64,000 bases of DNA from Phascolarctobacterium succinatutens CAG:287. GTDB taxonomy: Bacteria; Bacillota; Negativicutes; Acidaminococcales; Acidaminococcaceae. Position numbers and translations under genes: made by a program. Location: NCBI RefSeq assembly GCF_000434895.1, contig NZ_FR892795.1, positions 58,461 through 122,460 of the forward strand, in the 5' to 3' direction. The notes under the pieces were generated by a model that ran no database searches, had not been told where the DNA came from, and worked only from the letters and a program-made list of their open reading frames with translations. Shown piece by piece: positions 33,720 through 41,906 of this stretch; position 1 is the first letter of the stretch; each line of letters starts with the position of its first letter.

Positions 33720-35269
33720 CACTTATTCACCCGTTCCAAAATCGGTTCAATACCAAAAACTTCCTCAAAGAAAGTTGATTTATCATCAAATGTCCAGATT
33801 TCCAACGTTAAATCCTCTTTACTTGCTGCCAGAACCTTCAGCTTATTATCCTTCAGCGTTACAGTGCATCTGTGGATTTTTTGCATATAACTGCGGTCTA
33901 AGGCATCGGCCAGACGCACAATAGCAGCCAGCTTGGCTACAACCGGCACCAGCTCCTTTTCCACCTGCGGAGCACGCGTATTGGTCTTGTCAAACAACCT
34001 GTTGGCATGATAATACGACGCCAGCGCTACGATTTTCTTATCCTTCTCGCTCAAGCCGATAATATCCGTAGACATAATCAGCTGATAGGTATAGATAGAG
34101 TGACTGCGCATGCAGATGTATTTGCCTATATCATGCAAAATGCAGGTTGCACGCAAAAGCAGGCGCTCATGCTCGCCCATGCCGTAAGCCTTGGAAATCT
34201 TGTCGAAAATAATCAGCGACAGACGCTCCACCTGCTGGGCATGCTTCTTGTCATACAGATAACGGCTGCCGATAGTATGGAAAAGGCTGATAAGCTCCTG
34301 CTCCAGCTCCTTACGCATTACAGGATTCGTTTTATTGCCGATATGCAGCAGCTGAATGCCGTCGATAAAGCGGTCTGACGTAATAATAATTTCCTTGGCG
34401 GGAATCAGATGCAGCAGCTGTTCATAAAGCAGCACCGTAGGCAGCACAAGCTCCGCAACATTTTCCGGCAGCTTATATACCTGAATCAGCTGCGGCAAGC
34501 TCATCTGACGCATGCTGTCGAAAAAGGCATGGAAATCCGCCGCCTTGATGCGATGCACCAGTTGCTTTTCATCCAGACCCAGCATGCGCAGTAAAAGCTC
34601 GGTCTCTGTACCGGACAGCACCAGATATCGCACCTTGCTGTCACCCAGCTCGTTTCTTACCGGTCCGATTGTACTGCTGAGAAATTCCGTCAGCGCCTTA
34701 TTGAAATGCATGCTTTCGCGACGGTTGCGCTCAAAGCTTTCCTTAATACGGATAATACCGATGTGGAAATTTCCCTGATAGCAGATTTTTTCATCACGCA
34801 CCAGCGTTACACCCAAACCGCCGGAGGAAATATCCATCATCAGCATGCCTTCACGCTCTGTAGAAATTTTTTCTGCCTTCAGCGTATTGCGGATAGCCAC
34901 AAACTTGGTGTAAATTTCTCGCGGCATATCAACAACATCGACAACAAGGCCCGTCTTGTTATAAATCTGATCCAGCAGAAAAACCTGATTGCTGGCCTCA
35001 CGCACGGCAGTGGTCGCCTGCATAACATATTCCTCTACCCCGTATTCTTTCATCAGGCGCTTGAAACCTATCAGAATTTCGCAGATTTCGGAAACAAGCG
35101 GAAAAGGAATTATTTTATTTTTAAAAGTTGCCTCACCCAAACGGATGCGTCGATTGCAGCATTCGACAACCTTGTACCTTTCGGTATTATGATATTCGGT
35201 AATCTGCATACTGAGCATCTCCGAGCCTAGATGAATCGCAGCAAAGGTTGTATAATTTTTACGCTTCAT
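33719..35269 (-). CDS. Ppx/GppA-like protein with HD domain, degenerate phosphatase motifs
   Basis: 516 residues. N-terminal two-thirds have the Ppx/GppA (ASKHA) fold and the C-terminal third an HD domain (LLRATCILHDIGKYICMRSHS). The nucleotide-phosphate motifs that are IDIGSNS and DLGGGSTE in active members are altered: AAIHLGSEMLSM and MMDISSGGLGVTL. The Asp of phosphate-1 is His and the Gly-Gly-Gly loop is broken. Polyphosphatase activity may be lost, with the HD domain intact. Overlaps and precedes ppk, so it may sense or tune polyphosphate or (p)ppGpp (inference). Confidence 0.88.
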   Translation of the reverse strand: MKRKNYTTFAAIHLGSEMLSMQITEYHNTERYKVVECCNRRIRLGEATFKNKIIPFPLVSEICEILIGFKRLMKEYGVEEYVMQATTAVREASNQVFLLDQIYNKTGLVVDVVDMPREIYTKFVAIRNTLKAEKISTEREGMLMMDISSGGLGVTLVRDEKICYQGNFHIGIIRIKESFERNRRESMHFNKALTEFLSSTIGPVRNELGDSKVRYLVLSGTETELLLRMLGLDEKQLVHRIKAADFHAFFDSMRQMSLPQLIQVYKLPENVAELVLPTVLLYEQLLHLIPAKEIIITSDRFIDGIQLLHIGNKTNPVMRKELEQELISLFHTIGSRYLYDKKHAQQVERLSLIIFDKISKAYGMGEHERLLLRATCILHDIGKYICMRSHSIYTYQLIMSTDIIGLSEKDKKIVALASYYHANRLFDKTNTRAPQVEKELVPVVAKLAAIVRLADALDRSYMQKIHRCTVTLKDNKLKVLAASKEDLTLEIWTFDDKSTFFEEVFGIEPILERVNK

Positions 35270-35320
35270 TAGCTAAGCCTCCAAAACAGTATATTATTGA
35301 TATAATTCGTTTTTCTTAAC

Positions 35321-35399
35321 AAAAATCCTGCGAAGAAATCGAGATTATACATTAATTTAACAAATTAACACGAATTTTACTTTTTTACGCAGGATTTTT
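35321..35399. repeat. Long-range inverted repeat between the divergent ppx-like genes
   Basis: AAAAATCCTGCG at 35321-35332 is the exact complement of CGCAGGATTTTT at 35388-35399, separated by 55 bp of AT-rich DNA that itself contains TTAATTTAACAAATTAA and two TTAACA hexamers. It lies between two divergent starts rather than at a gene end, so it may be a shared operator, an attenuator hairpin, or a displaced terminator. Confidence 0.55.
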
Positions 35400-35483
35400 T
35401 CCGCTTATGGGTAATATAATAAATATATCGTTAAAATAGAATAATCGGAGTTTAGAGGAACACCCCACAAGGAGAAAAGAAAA

Positions 35484-37016
35484 ATGCAACGAATCGCAAT
35501 TATCGACATCGGCTCCAACTCGGCCCGGCTTGTTATCAGCCATATTTATAAGAATGGTGCTTATAATATGGTCTATAACCAAAAAGAAGCACTGCGCCTG
35601 AGTCAGAAGGTCGACGAAAAAAACATGCTTACAGAAGTAGCCTTCAGCAGCACCATCGAAACCATGAAAAGCTTTGCCTATATGTGCAAAATTTATCAGG
35701 CTGACAAGACCATTGCCGTTGCCACCGCAGCCATCCGTAACGCTGCCAACGGCGCCGAGCTTGTTGCGCGCGTTGCCGAAGAAACAGGCATCCAGCTGCA
35801 CATCATCTCCGGCAATACCGAAGCCTACATCAGCTACCTTGGCGTTATCAACACCCTCAACGTCAAGGACGGCATCATTTTCGATTTAGGCGGCGGCAGT
35901 ACCGAGCTGATTCTGTTCAAGAACCGTAAAATTTTGGAAAGCGTGTCCCTGCCCATCGGCGCGGTCAATACCACCTCCATGTTCAACACCCGTAACGTCA
36001 TGCCCGCCAATGTTTTCAGTGATGTCAGCTTCTTTATCATGAGCCGTCTGGAAAAGTACCCCTGGCTCAAGCAGAACGGGCTGCCTCTCATCGGCGTTGG
36101 CGGTACAGCGCGTACCGTAGCCAAAATCATCCAGCGCGAAAAGAAATACCCGGCGACTAAAATCCATAATTATTCCTATACAGCGCAAACCTATCGCAGC
36201 TTTTTCAACAGACTGCGCAACACAAATCTGGAGCAGCGCAAAAAGATTTCCGGTCTCAGCAGCGAGCGCAGTGATATCATTCTGGCCGGCAGCAGCATTA
36301 TCAGCTGCCTTTTGGAGGCCACCGGTGCCAAAAAGCTCATCACCTCCGGCTGCGGCCTGCGCGAAGGCCTGTTCTTCGATTATTATTCCAAAGAAAATCA
36401 CGTGCCCATTATAGCGAAGGATATCCTTAAAATGAGCAGGGAAAATGTGTTAAACCTATATGAACCCGACCAGCAGCATTCCAGACACATCACCCATTTG
36501 GTGTTATCAATGTTTGACGGCTGGAGTAAGCTGCACGGCTTACGCAAAAATTATCGCCGTCTGCTGGAAACCGCTGCACTGCTGCATGACATCGGCATCA
36601 CCATCAATTTCTACAGTCACGCACGTCACAGTGCCTATATGATTTTAAATGCCAAGCTCTTCGGACTGACGCACAAAGAGCAGGTTATCACGGCAGCTAT
36701 CGCCGGCTGGCACAACGGTGTTTCCAAAAACTATTTCAAGGACCGTTTCTACAAGGAACTGCTTAGCGACGCCAACTGGAAAACCATCAACAAGCTGGCA
36801 CTGCTGCTGGCATTAGCCGAAAGCCTAGATTATACGGAAACCTCCCAGATTCACGTTATTGAACCTGGCATCAACAAAAAGACTGCTACCTTAAAGCTCT
36901 ATGCTCAAGGTATTCCCAGTATCGAAATGCATCAGATTCAGGAGCATCTGTCATGGTTCAAAAAGATCTTCGGCGTAGAGCTGAAGGTACAGCTGGCAAC
37001 AGCAGCAGAAGAATAA
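35484..37016 (+). CDS. ppx: Exopolyphosphatase / GppA-type phosphatase with HD domain
   Basis: 510 residues. ASKHA motifs intact: RIAIIDIGSNSARLVI at the start, ATAAIRNAANGAEL, IIFDLGGGSTELILF, LIGVGGTART. C-terminal HD domain with ETAALLHDIGITINFYSHARHSAYMI. Degrades polyphosphate from the end, and/or pppGpp to ppGpp. Divergent from the ppk operon; AAGGAGA site. Unlike the neighbour at 33719 this copy has all canonical catalytic residues. Confidence 0.93.
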   Translation: MQRIAIIDIGSNSARLVISHIYKNGAYNMVYNQKEALRLSQKVDEKNMLTEVAFSSTIETMKSFAYMCKIYQADKTIAVATAAIRNAANGAELVARVAEETGIQLHIISGNTEAYISYLGVINTLNVKDGIIFDLGGGSTELILFKNRKILESVSLPIGAVNTTSMFNTRNVMPANVFSDVSFFIMSRLEKYPWLKQNGLPLIGVGGTARTVAKIIQREKKYPATKIHNYSYTAQTYRSFFNRLRNTNLEQRKKISGLSSERSDIILAGSSIISCLLEATGAKKLITSGCGLREGLFFDYYSKENHVPIIAKDILKMSRENVLNLYEPDQQHSRHITHLVLSMFDGWSKLHGLRKNYRRLLETAALLHDIGITINFYSHARHSAYMILNAKLFGLTHKEQVITAAIAGWHNGVSKNYFKDRFYKELLSDANWKTINKLALLLALAESLDYTETSQIHVIEPGINKKTATLKLYAQGIPSIEMHQIQEHLSWFKKIFGVELKVQLATAAEE

Positions 37017-37021
37017 AAATT

Positions 37022-37068
37022 CAGCAGCCTCAGTATACGCTTGCGTATGCCAAGGCTGCTGTTTTTAT
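37022..37068 (+). terminator. Terminator of ppx
   Basis: CAGCAGCCT / AGGCTGCTG stem with an inner ATACGC/GCGTAT hairpin, followed by TTTTTATTT. Confidence 0.88.
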
Positions 37069-37081
37069 TTCATTAGTAATA

Positions 37082-37639
37082 TTATTTTTGAGGTTTATAA
37101 GAATTTTTCGCTTCTTTAAGCATAGCCTTTATTTCTTCTTTATCATTACGTAAAATTTCATCAACTTCATGTTGTAATTTTTCCTCATTATTAAAATCTA
37201 TTCTTTTTCTAGCCATTAAAGTAATAGCCTTTATATACACATAAGCTGATACTATTGTAATAGCATATGCAATCCCACTTTCAATAGCAGCACCAACAAA
37301 AGAGCCAAATACAGGTATAAATTTTAAAAGCTCGCCAGCACCTAGCAAAACTACATATCCTCCCAAGTTGGCTACTACTCCAGACGCAACAGTTTTTAAA
37401 ATATTTTTAGAAAATGTTATTCCTATGTCAGAATTAATTCTCGCATACATTGCCCAAATATTAGCAACATTAGCTGCCGCACTTGCACCAGGGACAGGTA
37501 TAAAAGAACTTCCTGCAGCAATAAATGCATGAGTCGTAATATCACCCTGTATTTTTTCCGGTAAGCCACCAATAGTATTTTTTTCAAGTGCCTTAAGGCA
37601 ATCCATGATTACTTTTATCTCATGAGCTTCGTTACTCAT
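37082..37639 (-). CDS. DUF697-like membrane protein
   Basis: 185 residues from the ATG at 37639 (MSNEAHEIKVIMDCL), with AAGGGTG 8 nt upstream; an in-frame GTG lies inside that site. The middle has two to three glycine/alanine-rich hydrophobic segments (HAFIAAGSSFIPVPGASAAANVANIWAMYARI, KTVASGVVANLGGYVVLLGAGELLKFIPVFGSFVGAAIESGIAYA) like the DUF697/YcjF-type helical hairpin often fused to GTPases, followed by a charged coiled tail. It stands alone here and is more AT-rich than its neighbours, which may signal transfer. Function unknown. Confidence 0.65.
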   Translation of the reverse strand: MSNEAHEIKVIMDCLKALEKNTIGGLPEKIQGDITTHAFIAAGSSFIPVPGASAAANVANIWAMYARINSDIGITFSKNILKTVASGVVANLGGYVVLLGAGELLKFIPVFGSFVGAAIESGIAYAITIVSAYVYIKAITLMARKRIDFNNEEKLQHEVDEILRNDKEEIKAMLKEAKNSYKPQK

Positions 37640-37785
37640 AAAGTCCACACCCTTTCATAAACTTTCGCTACGAGCTGAAAATTTTTAGTCCTTGCGCTCA
37701 TTATACTACGTTGTCCCCCCCGTCAACCATATGTACATATAAAAAGAATTTTCTCTTCTATCTGCTTCAAAGTTAGGACAAAAAA

Positions 37786-37815
37786 AGGTCTGCATACGCA
37801 TAAGTATACAGACCT
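37786..37815 (-). terminator. Terminator downstream of the small antitoxin-like gene
   Basis: AGGTCTGTATAC / GTATGCAGACCT stem with one mismatch, followed on the minus strand by seven T. Confidence 0.88.
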
Positions 37816-37860
37816 CAAGACAGCATTATAAAATTTTCTATGTTTAGTGGTTTATCATTC

Positions 37861-38013
37861 CTATATATTTAGTTCAGGATATTTTTCCATAAACATTTTT
37901 ATAGCTTCTTCGGCAGGAATTACCCTTCCTGCTTCAATATCACTTAAGCCTTCTAGCAAGGCATTATACAATTCCATGCGAGCTTTTTGTTGTTCATCAG
38001 TTTCCATATCCAT
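37861..38013 (-). CDS. Small antitoxin-like protein (50 residues)
   Basis: ATG at 38013 with GGCGGAGG 9 nt upstream; 50 codons and TAG. The protein is acidic and helical: a Glu/Gln/Lys-rich start, then ALLEGLSDIEAGRVIPAEEA and a final KMFMEKYPELNI. The phrase around GRVIPAEEA is typical of small addiction-module antitoxins (RelB/Phd-associated and similar). No toxin gene is adjacent: the flanks are an M20 peptidase gene 31 nt upstream and a terminator downstream. It may be an orphan antitoxin. Confidence 0.75.
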   Translation of the reverse strand: MDMETDEQQKARMELYNALLEGLSDIEAGRVIPAEEAIKMFMEKYPELNI

Positions 38014-38044
38014 CAGAATAAACCTCCGCCAAAATAATAGCTTT

Positions 38045-39178
38045 TTATTTTACCGCAGCCTTCAAAATACCATGTACAATCAACGCGGTATTATACAAAT
38101 CCTCTTCCTTAATGTATTCGTCAACAGTATGCACATGAGCCATGCCAGTGCCCAAAATTACGCTAGGCAGACCGTAAGCATTCAGGAAGTTGGCATCACT
38201 GCCGCCGCCGGTTACCGTAATATCCGGAGTAAAGCCATGCATTGCGCAGGCATCCTTTGCCAGCGTTACAACATCGCTGTCCTCGGCAACAGCAAAGGAA
38301 TCATACTTATTATCCACAAAGACTTCTGCCTTAGCACCGTATTTTTCAGCACTGGTTGCAATGGTTTCTACGATTTCCTTGCAGATAGCCTCCAGCTTTT
38401 CCTTGTTACGGCTGCGCGCATCGCCTTCAATGGTTACCAGGTCGGGCACAATATTGGTTGCCTTACCGCCGCCGATAATGCCGATATTGCAGGTAGTTTC
38501 CTCATCAATACGGCCGTAGCGTTTAACATCGGCAAGAGCCTTAGCAGCAATCATAATAGAGTTGATGCCCTTTTCCGGCTCCAGTCCGCCATGCGCGGTT
38601 CTGCCGATAATGTCGATTTTATATTTCTTCTGGCCGGGAGCGCCGACAACAATCTCGCCCGGAGCGCCTTCACCATCCAGTGCATAGCCAACGTCGGAAC
38701 GCAGCTTGGAGCGGTCGAGGCAACGGGAGCCGTTAACGCCGCCCTCCTCGCAAACTGTAAAGAGTATCTGGATATCACCATGCGGAGCGCCTTCCTCCAG
38801 CAGCAGGCGAATACCCTCTAAAATACCCTCAACGCCGGATTTATCGTCACCGCCGAGAATAGTAGTGCCGTCGCTGTATAAAACGCCGTCCTTTTGGATA
38901 ACGGTAGTGCCGCCGCAAGGTTCAACACCGTCCATATGTGCAGAAAGCAGCACGCGTACCGCACCTTCAACTCCTGCGCTGGCAGGCAAAAATGCCCACA
39001 TATTACCACAGTTGCCACCCAGCTTTTCACCGGCGTCATCCTCTTCCACCGTAAAGCCGAGAGCCTCCAATTTGCCTTTGAGCAGTTCGAATACCGGACG
39101 CTCCTGCAGGCTATGACAAGGCAGAGCAACAATTTCCTTAAATTCTGCGAGCATACGCTCCTTATTTACTTGCGTCAT
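38045..39178 (-). CDS. M20-family metallopeptidase, peptidase T-like
   Basis: 377 residues. Zinc-peptidase signatures: LLSAHMDGVEPCGG (first metal ligand), ILGGDDKSGVEGILEGI (bridging Asp), FTVCEEGGVNGSR (general base Glu and ligand), a dimerisation domain with GRTAHGGLEPEKGINSI, and the final His ligand in GTGMAHVHTVDEYIKEEDL. Probably a tripeptidase-like aminopeptidase in the cytosol. The small antitoxin-like gene follows in the same direction. Confidence 0.92.
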   Translation of the reverse strand: MTQVNKERMLAEFKEIVALPCHSLQERPVFELLKGKLEALGFTVEEDDAGEKLGGNCGNMWAFLPASAGVEGAVRVLLSAHMDGVEPCGGTTVIQKDGVLYSDGTTILGGDDKSGVEGILEGIRLLLEEGAPHGDIQILFTVCEEGGVNGSRCLDRSKLRSDVGYALDGEGAPGEIVVGAPGQKKYKIDIIGRTAHGGLEPEKGINSIMIAAKALADVKRYGRIDEETTCNIGIIGGGKATNIVPDLVTIEGDARSRNKEKLEAICKEIVETIATSAEKYGAKAEVFVDNKYDSFAVAEDSDVVTLAKDACAMHGFTPDITVTGGGSDANFLNAYGLPSVILGTGMAHVHTVDEYIKEEDLYNTALIVHGILKAAVK

Positions 39179-39254
39179 GTGTATCTTCCTTTCTATGATA
39201 TAAATTAAGCTCAGCGTGCCTAAAGGGGTAGCAAATCCGCTAAACTTTTATTCC

Positions 39255-39812
39255 TTAAATTATTCCTGTATGTTCCAGCAAAATTTTGACACCGATAAAA
39301 ATCAGCACCAAGCCGCCGGCAACATCAGCTCTCTTGCCGGCCATAGCTCCCAGCTTAAAGCCAGCCAGACCGCCAAAGGCTGCGATAGCAAAGGTCACCA
39401 CGCCAATCAGTATGGAAGCGGACCAGATATCTGTATTCAAAAAAGCCAGACTAATACCTACTGCCAAAGCGTCAATACTGGTGGCAATCGCCAGCCCCGC
39501 CATCTCCTTCACGCTATAATCTTTTTTGACATGGCAGGCTTCGTTTGCTTCACGAATCATGTTGATTCCCAGATAAAGCAATAAGAAAAAGGCAAGCCAA
39601 TGGTCATATTCCGTAATATAATCACGAAACGATACAGCGCCGAAATAGCCTATCACCGGCATCAAAAACTGAAATGCTCCGAACCAGCTGCCGAAGCGCA
39701 AAGCTCCGCGTAGTCTGTTATCCGGTGTCAGCACCATACTGCCGCAAACGGAAACAGCAAAGGCATCCATCGCCAAGCCAACCGCCAACAGCAACAGCTC
39801 TGCTAAACCCAT
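39255..39812 (-). CDS. mntP: Manganese efflux pump MntP
   Basis: 185 residues, six membrane segments in two homologous halves. Signature Asp residues in VGLAMDAFAVSVCGSM (first half) and IATSIDALAVGISLAF (second half) match MntP/YebN. Exports Mn2+ from the cytosol. GAGGG site before the ATG. No yybP-ykoY-type riboswitch was recognised in the short upstream gap. Confidence 0.95.
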   Translation of the reverse strand: MGLAELLLLAVGLAMDAFAVSVCGSMVLTPDNRLRGALRFGSWFGAFQFLMPVIGYFGAVSFRDYITEYDHWLAFFLLLYLGINMIREANEACHVKKDYSVKEMAGLAIATSIDALAVGISLAFLNTDIWSASILIGVVTFAIAAFGGLAGFKLGAMAGKRADVAGGLVLIFIGVKILLEHTGII

Positions 39813-39843
39813 ATTTTCATTCCCTCACTCACTATAAATAACT

Positions 39844-40326
39844 TTATTGCTTATTTTCCTTATGCAACAGCTGCAGCAAGCGTTTATGATCCTTGCTTAT
39901 CTTAATTACGCGGAATACGCTTGTCATAAGCATCATCCCCAAGGCAATAGCACTTGCATCCATGCCGGTGGTTATAAGGATGTTCATACCCGTTTCGTAA
40001 TTATTTTCTATAATTGCCGCCATACCGCGATACATGCCGAGTCCCGGCACAATCGGGATAATACCCGGAATAACAAAAATCGTTACCGGCTGTTTGAAGA
40101 CACGCGCCGCCAGCTCGCTCAAAAGCGAAAGCGCAACCGTGGCAAAAAACATGGCATAAAAAGAATCATACGCTAAATCCTTGCGGATATAGCAATAAAC
40201 TACCCAGCCTACCGCACCGATAAAGCCGCTGATAGGCAGACTTTTACGCGGTGCCTGAAACAGAATACCGAAGGCAGCAGTAGCAATGAATGCAAAGCCA
40301 AAGGCTGTAAAATAATTTATGCCCAC
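39844..40326 (-). CDS. Threonine/serine exporter, ThrE C-terminal-type half
   Basis: About 160 residues. I prefer the GTG at 40326 (GINYFTAFGFAFIATAAFGILF), preceded by GGGGG at suitable distance and matching the usual short N-terminus; an ATG at 40350 is also in frame but lacks a ribosome binding site. Five hydrophobic segments with the motif PVTIFVIPGIIPIVPGLGMYRGM, characteristic of the DUF3815/ThrE_2 half. Overlaps the end of the ThrE_1-type gene; the two make one amino-acid exporter. Confidence 0.9.
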   Translation of the reverse strand: MGINYFTAFGFAFIATAAFGILFQAPRKSLPISGFIGAVGWVVYCYIRKDLAYDSFYAMFFATVALSLLSELAARVFKQPVTIFVIPGIIPIVPGLGMYRGMAAIIENNYETGMNILITTGMDASAIALGMMLMTSVFRVIKISKDHKRLLQLLHKENKQ

Positions 40327-41108
40327 AGCTTCCACCCCCAGTGATACCATACAAGCAGGCTAAATGCCAGACCAATCGCAATGGATGTAGCGAAAAGCAT
40401 CGCCTCGGCAATACGCGAATTACCGGAAATCAAATCACCGGCCATATAATCGCGCAGACCGTTGGTAAAGGCTACACCCGGCAGGAACGGCATCAGCGCA
40501 CCTACGATGATGTTGGTACGCGTGCATTCGCCGTCCATCTCACAGCAAAAAATAGCCAAAGCGCCGATTGCCGCACCGGAAAGCGCATTCTCCCAAAAGG
40601 CGCTGGGGCGATAACCACCCAACTGCTTTAACAGCACCATGGATAATCCTCCGGTAATAAAGGCCGCGATAAAGTCATGGCTGTTGCCGCCAAGCATTGC
40701 CGCAAAGGCTGCCGAGCTGATTGCCGACGCCATGCAGACACGCCATTCGCCATAGGGCGGTGCCTTATGACGCAGCTCTTCCAGATACGCCAGCGTTTCT
40801 TCGTAATTCATAGGCCAGCGTTTCAGGTTATAGGAAAAATCGTTCACCGCGCTGATGACGCTCAAATTGGTGCTGCGATAACGGATACGGCTGATAATCG
40901 TCGCACCCTCGCTTTCCTCATCGCCTAAAATAATAACCGTCGGCGTAACAAAAACATGAATATCATGATAGCCGTGCGTATGACAGAAGCGGGAAATAGT
41001 GTCCTCCACCCTGGAGGTTTCCGCACCGTTTTTCAAAAGTGCCTTGCCCATGCCGAGAGCAATATGCAGTGTCTGCTCACGGCTTAAGGGAACAGCTTCC
41101 AATCCCAT
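40317..41108 (-). CDS. Threonine/serine exporter, ThrE N-terminal-type half (DUF1212)
   Basis: 263 residues. Cytosolic N-terminal part with MGKALLKNGAETSRVEDTISRFC and VFVTPTVIILG, typical of the ThrE/DUF1212 family, followed by about five membrane segments ending LAFSLLVWYHWGWKLWA. The start overlaps the stop of the upstream uracil-DNA glycosylase-like gene (TAATG), and the end overlaps its ThrE_2 partner. In Corynebacterium both halves are one protein that exports Thr and Ser. Confidence 0.92.
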   Translation of the reverse strand: MGLEAVPLSREQTLHIALGMGKALLKNGAETSRVEDTISRFCHTHGYHDIHVFVTPTVIILGDEESEGATIISRIRYRSTNLSVISAVNDFSYNLKRWPMNYEETLAYLEELRHKAPPYGEWRVCMASAISSAAFAAMLGGNSHDFIAAFITGGLSMVLLKQLGGYRPSAFWENALSGAAIGALAIFCCEMDGECTRTNIIVGALMPFLPGVAFTNGLRDYMAGDLISGNSRIAEAMLFATSIAIGLAFSLLVWYHWGWKLWA

Positions 41109-41800
41109 TACATCTCACCGCCTAACAGCTGCGCTACTGCCTCTCTAAAGCGGTTGGCCCCGCCCATAGAAGGATGCGGCACAGACATACATTCAACACC
41201 GTAACGTGACAGCGTTGTCGCCGCCTTCTGACCGATGGCAACAATTTTCATCCCCGAACGCAGCTCCAGCAGCATCCGCGCGTACTCAATGCCTACATCA
41301 AGCTCGCTCGGTGAGGGCGTACGGTTAGTCAACAGATTGCCTGCTTTATACGGATGAAACGGGAAAATATTCCAAAGAATAACATCAAAGGACGCAAGTC
41401 CATGACTGTTCAGCGCGTTCCAGACAACAGTATCCGTGGGCTCGTTAAAGCCCTTCAGGCGCTGTGTATTATTCAGCATTGCGCTGCCTGCATCACTCGT
41501 GCGGCGGTAATCCCATTCGCCCAGCACGCTTTTCGGCTCTACATCAGGATGATGCCCCAGCAGAATACGCTCCGAAGTAATAGCAATACCGCTGAAATGA
41601 CCGCCCTGATAGCCTAAGGCCTCGGCAATAAACAAATAATGCGCATCAGGACGCAGCTCCAGATAACGGCGCAGATTGGCACTACGGATAACGGGAGCCT
41701 GAGGACCTATATCACAGCTTGTATCAAAATCACGCCAGGGATTAAAAACCTGCTCGCTGTGATAGCTTTGTAATTTATCAAGAAAAGTATTAATCTCCAT
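41108..41800 (-). CDS. Uracil-DNA glycosylase superfamily protein
   Basis: 230 residues from the ATG at 41800 (MEINTFLDKLQSYH), with GGAGGGA just upstream. The core fits the UDG fold: HYLFIAEALGYQGGHFSGIAITSE (motif 1 region), VILWNIFPFHPYKAGNLLTN and the late motif VECMSVPHPSMGGANRFRE. The motif-1 water-activating Asp/Asn of classical families is not obvious (EALGYQG), so activity on uracil is unproven. First gene of an operon with the ThrE halves, which is an odd pairing. Confidence 0.82.
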   Translation of the reverse strand: MEINTFLDKLQSYHSEQVFNPWRDFDTSCDIGPQAPVIRSANLRRYLELRPDAHYLFIAEALGYQGGHFSGIAITSERILLGHHPDVEPKSVLGEWDYRRTSDAGSAMLNNTQRLKGFNEPTDTVVWNALNSHGLASFDVILWNIFPFHPYKAGNLLTNRTPSPSELDVGIEYARMLLELRSGMKIVAIGQKAATTLSRYGVECMSVPHPSMGGANRFREAVAQLLGGEM

Positions 41801-41849
41801 AATTCCCTCCATGCATTATTATACCGCATAGAGGCAAGTCGTCGCAATA

Positions 41850-41885
41850 AAAATGGATGCGAAGCAATAGTTCCGCATCCATTTT
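41850..41885 (-). terminator. Terminator of the DcuC-like gene
   Basis: AAAATGGATGCG / CGCATCCATTTT perfect 12-bp stem with a 12-nt loop and T-run on the minus strand (CATTTTTATTG). Confidence 0.9.
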
Positions 41886-41906
41886 ATACTTTAAAAACAT
41901 CAGATT

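Noticed and set aside
35351..35370. PhoP/PhoB box upstream of the ppx genes
   Set aside because: Two TTAACA hexamers are present but with an 8-bp period instead of about 11 bp; not convincing as a phosphate box.
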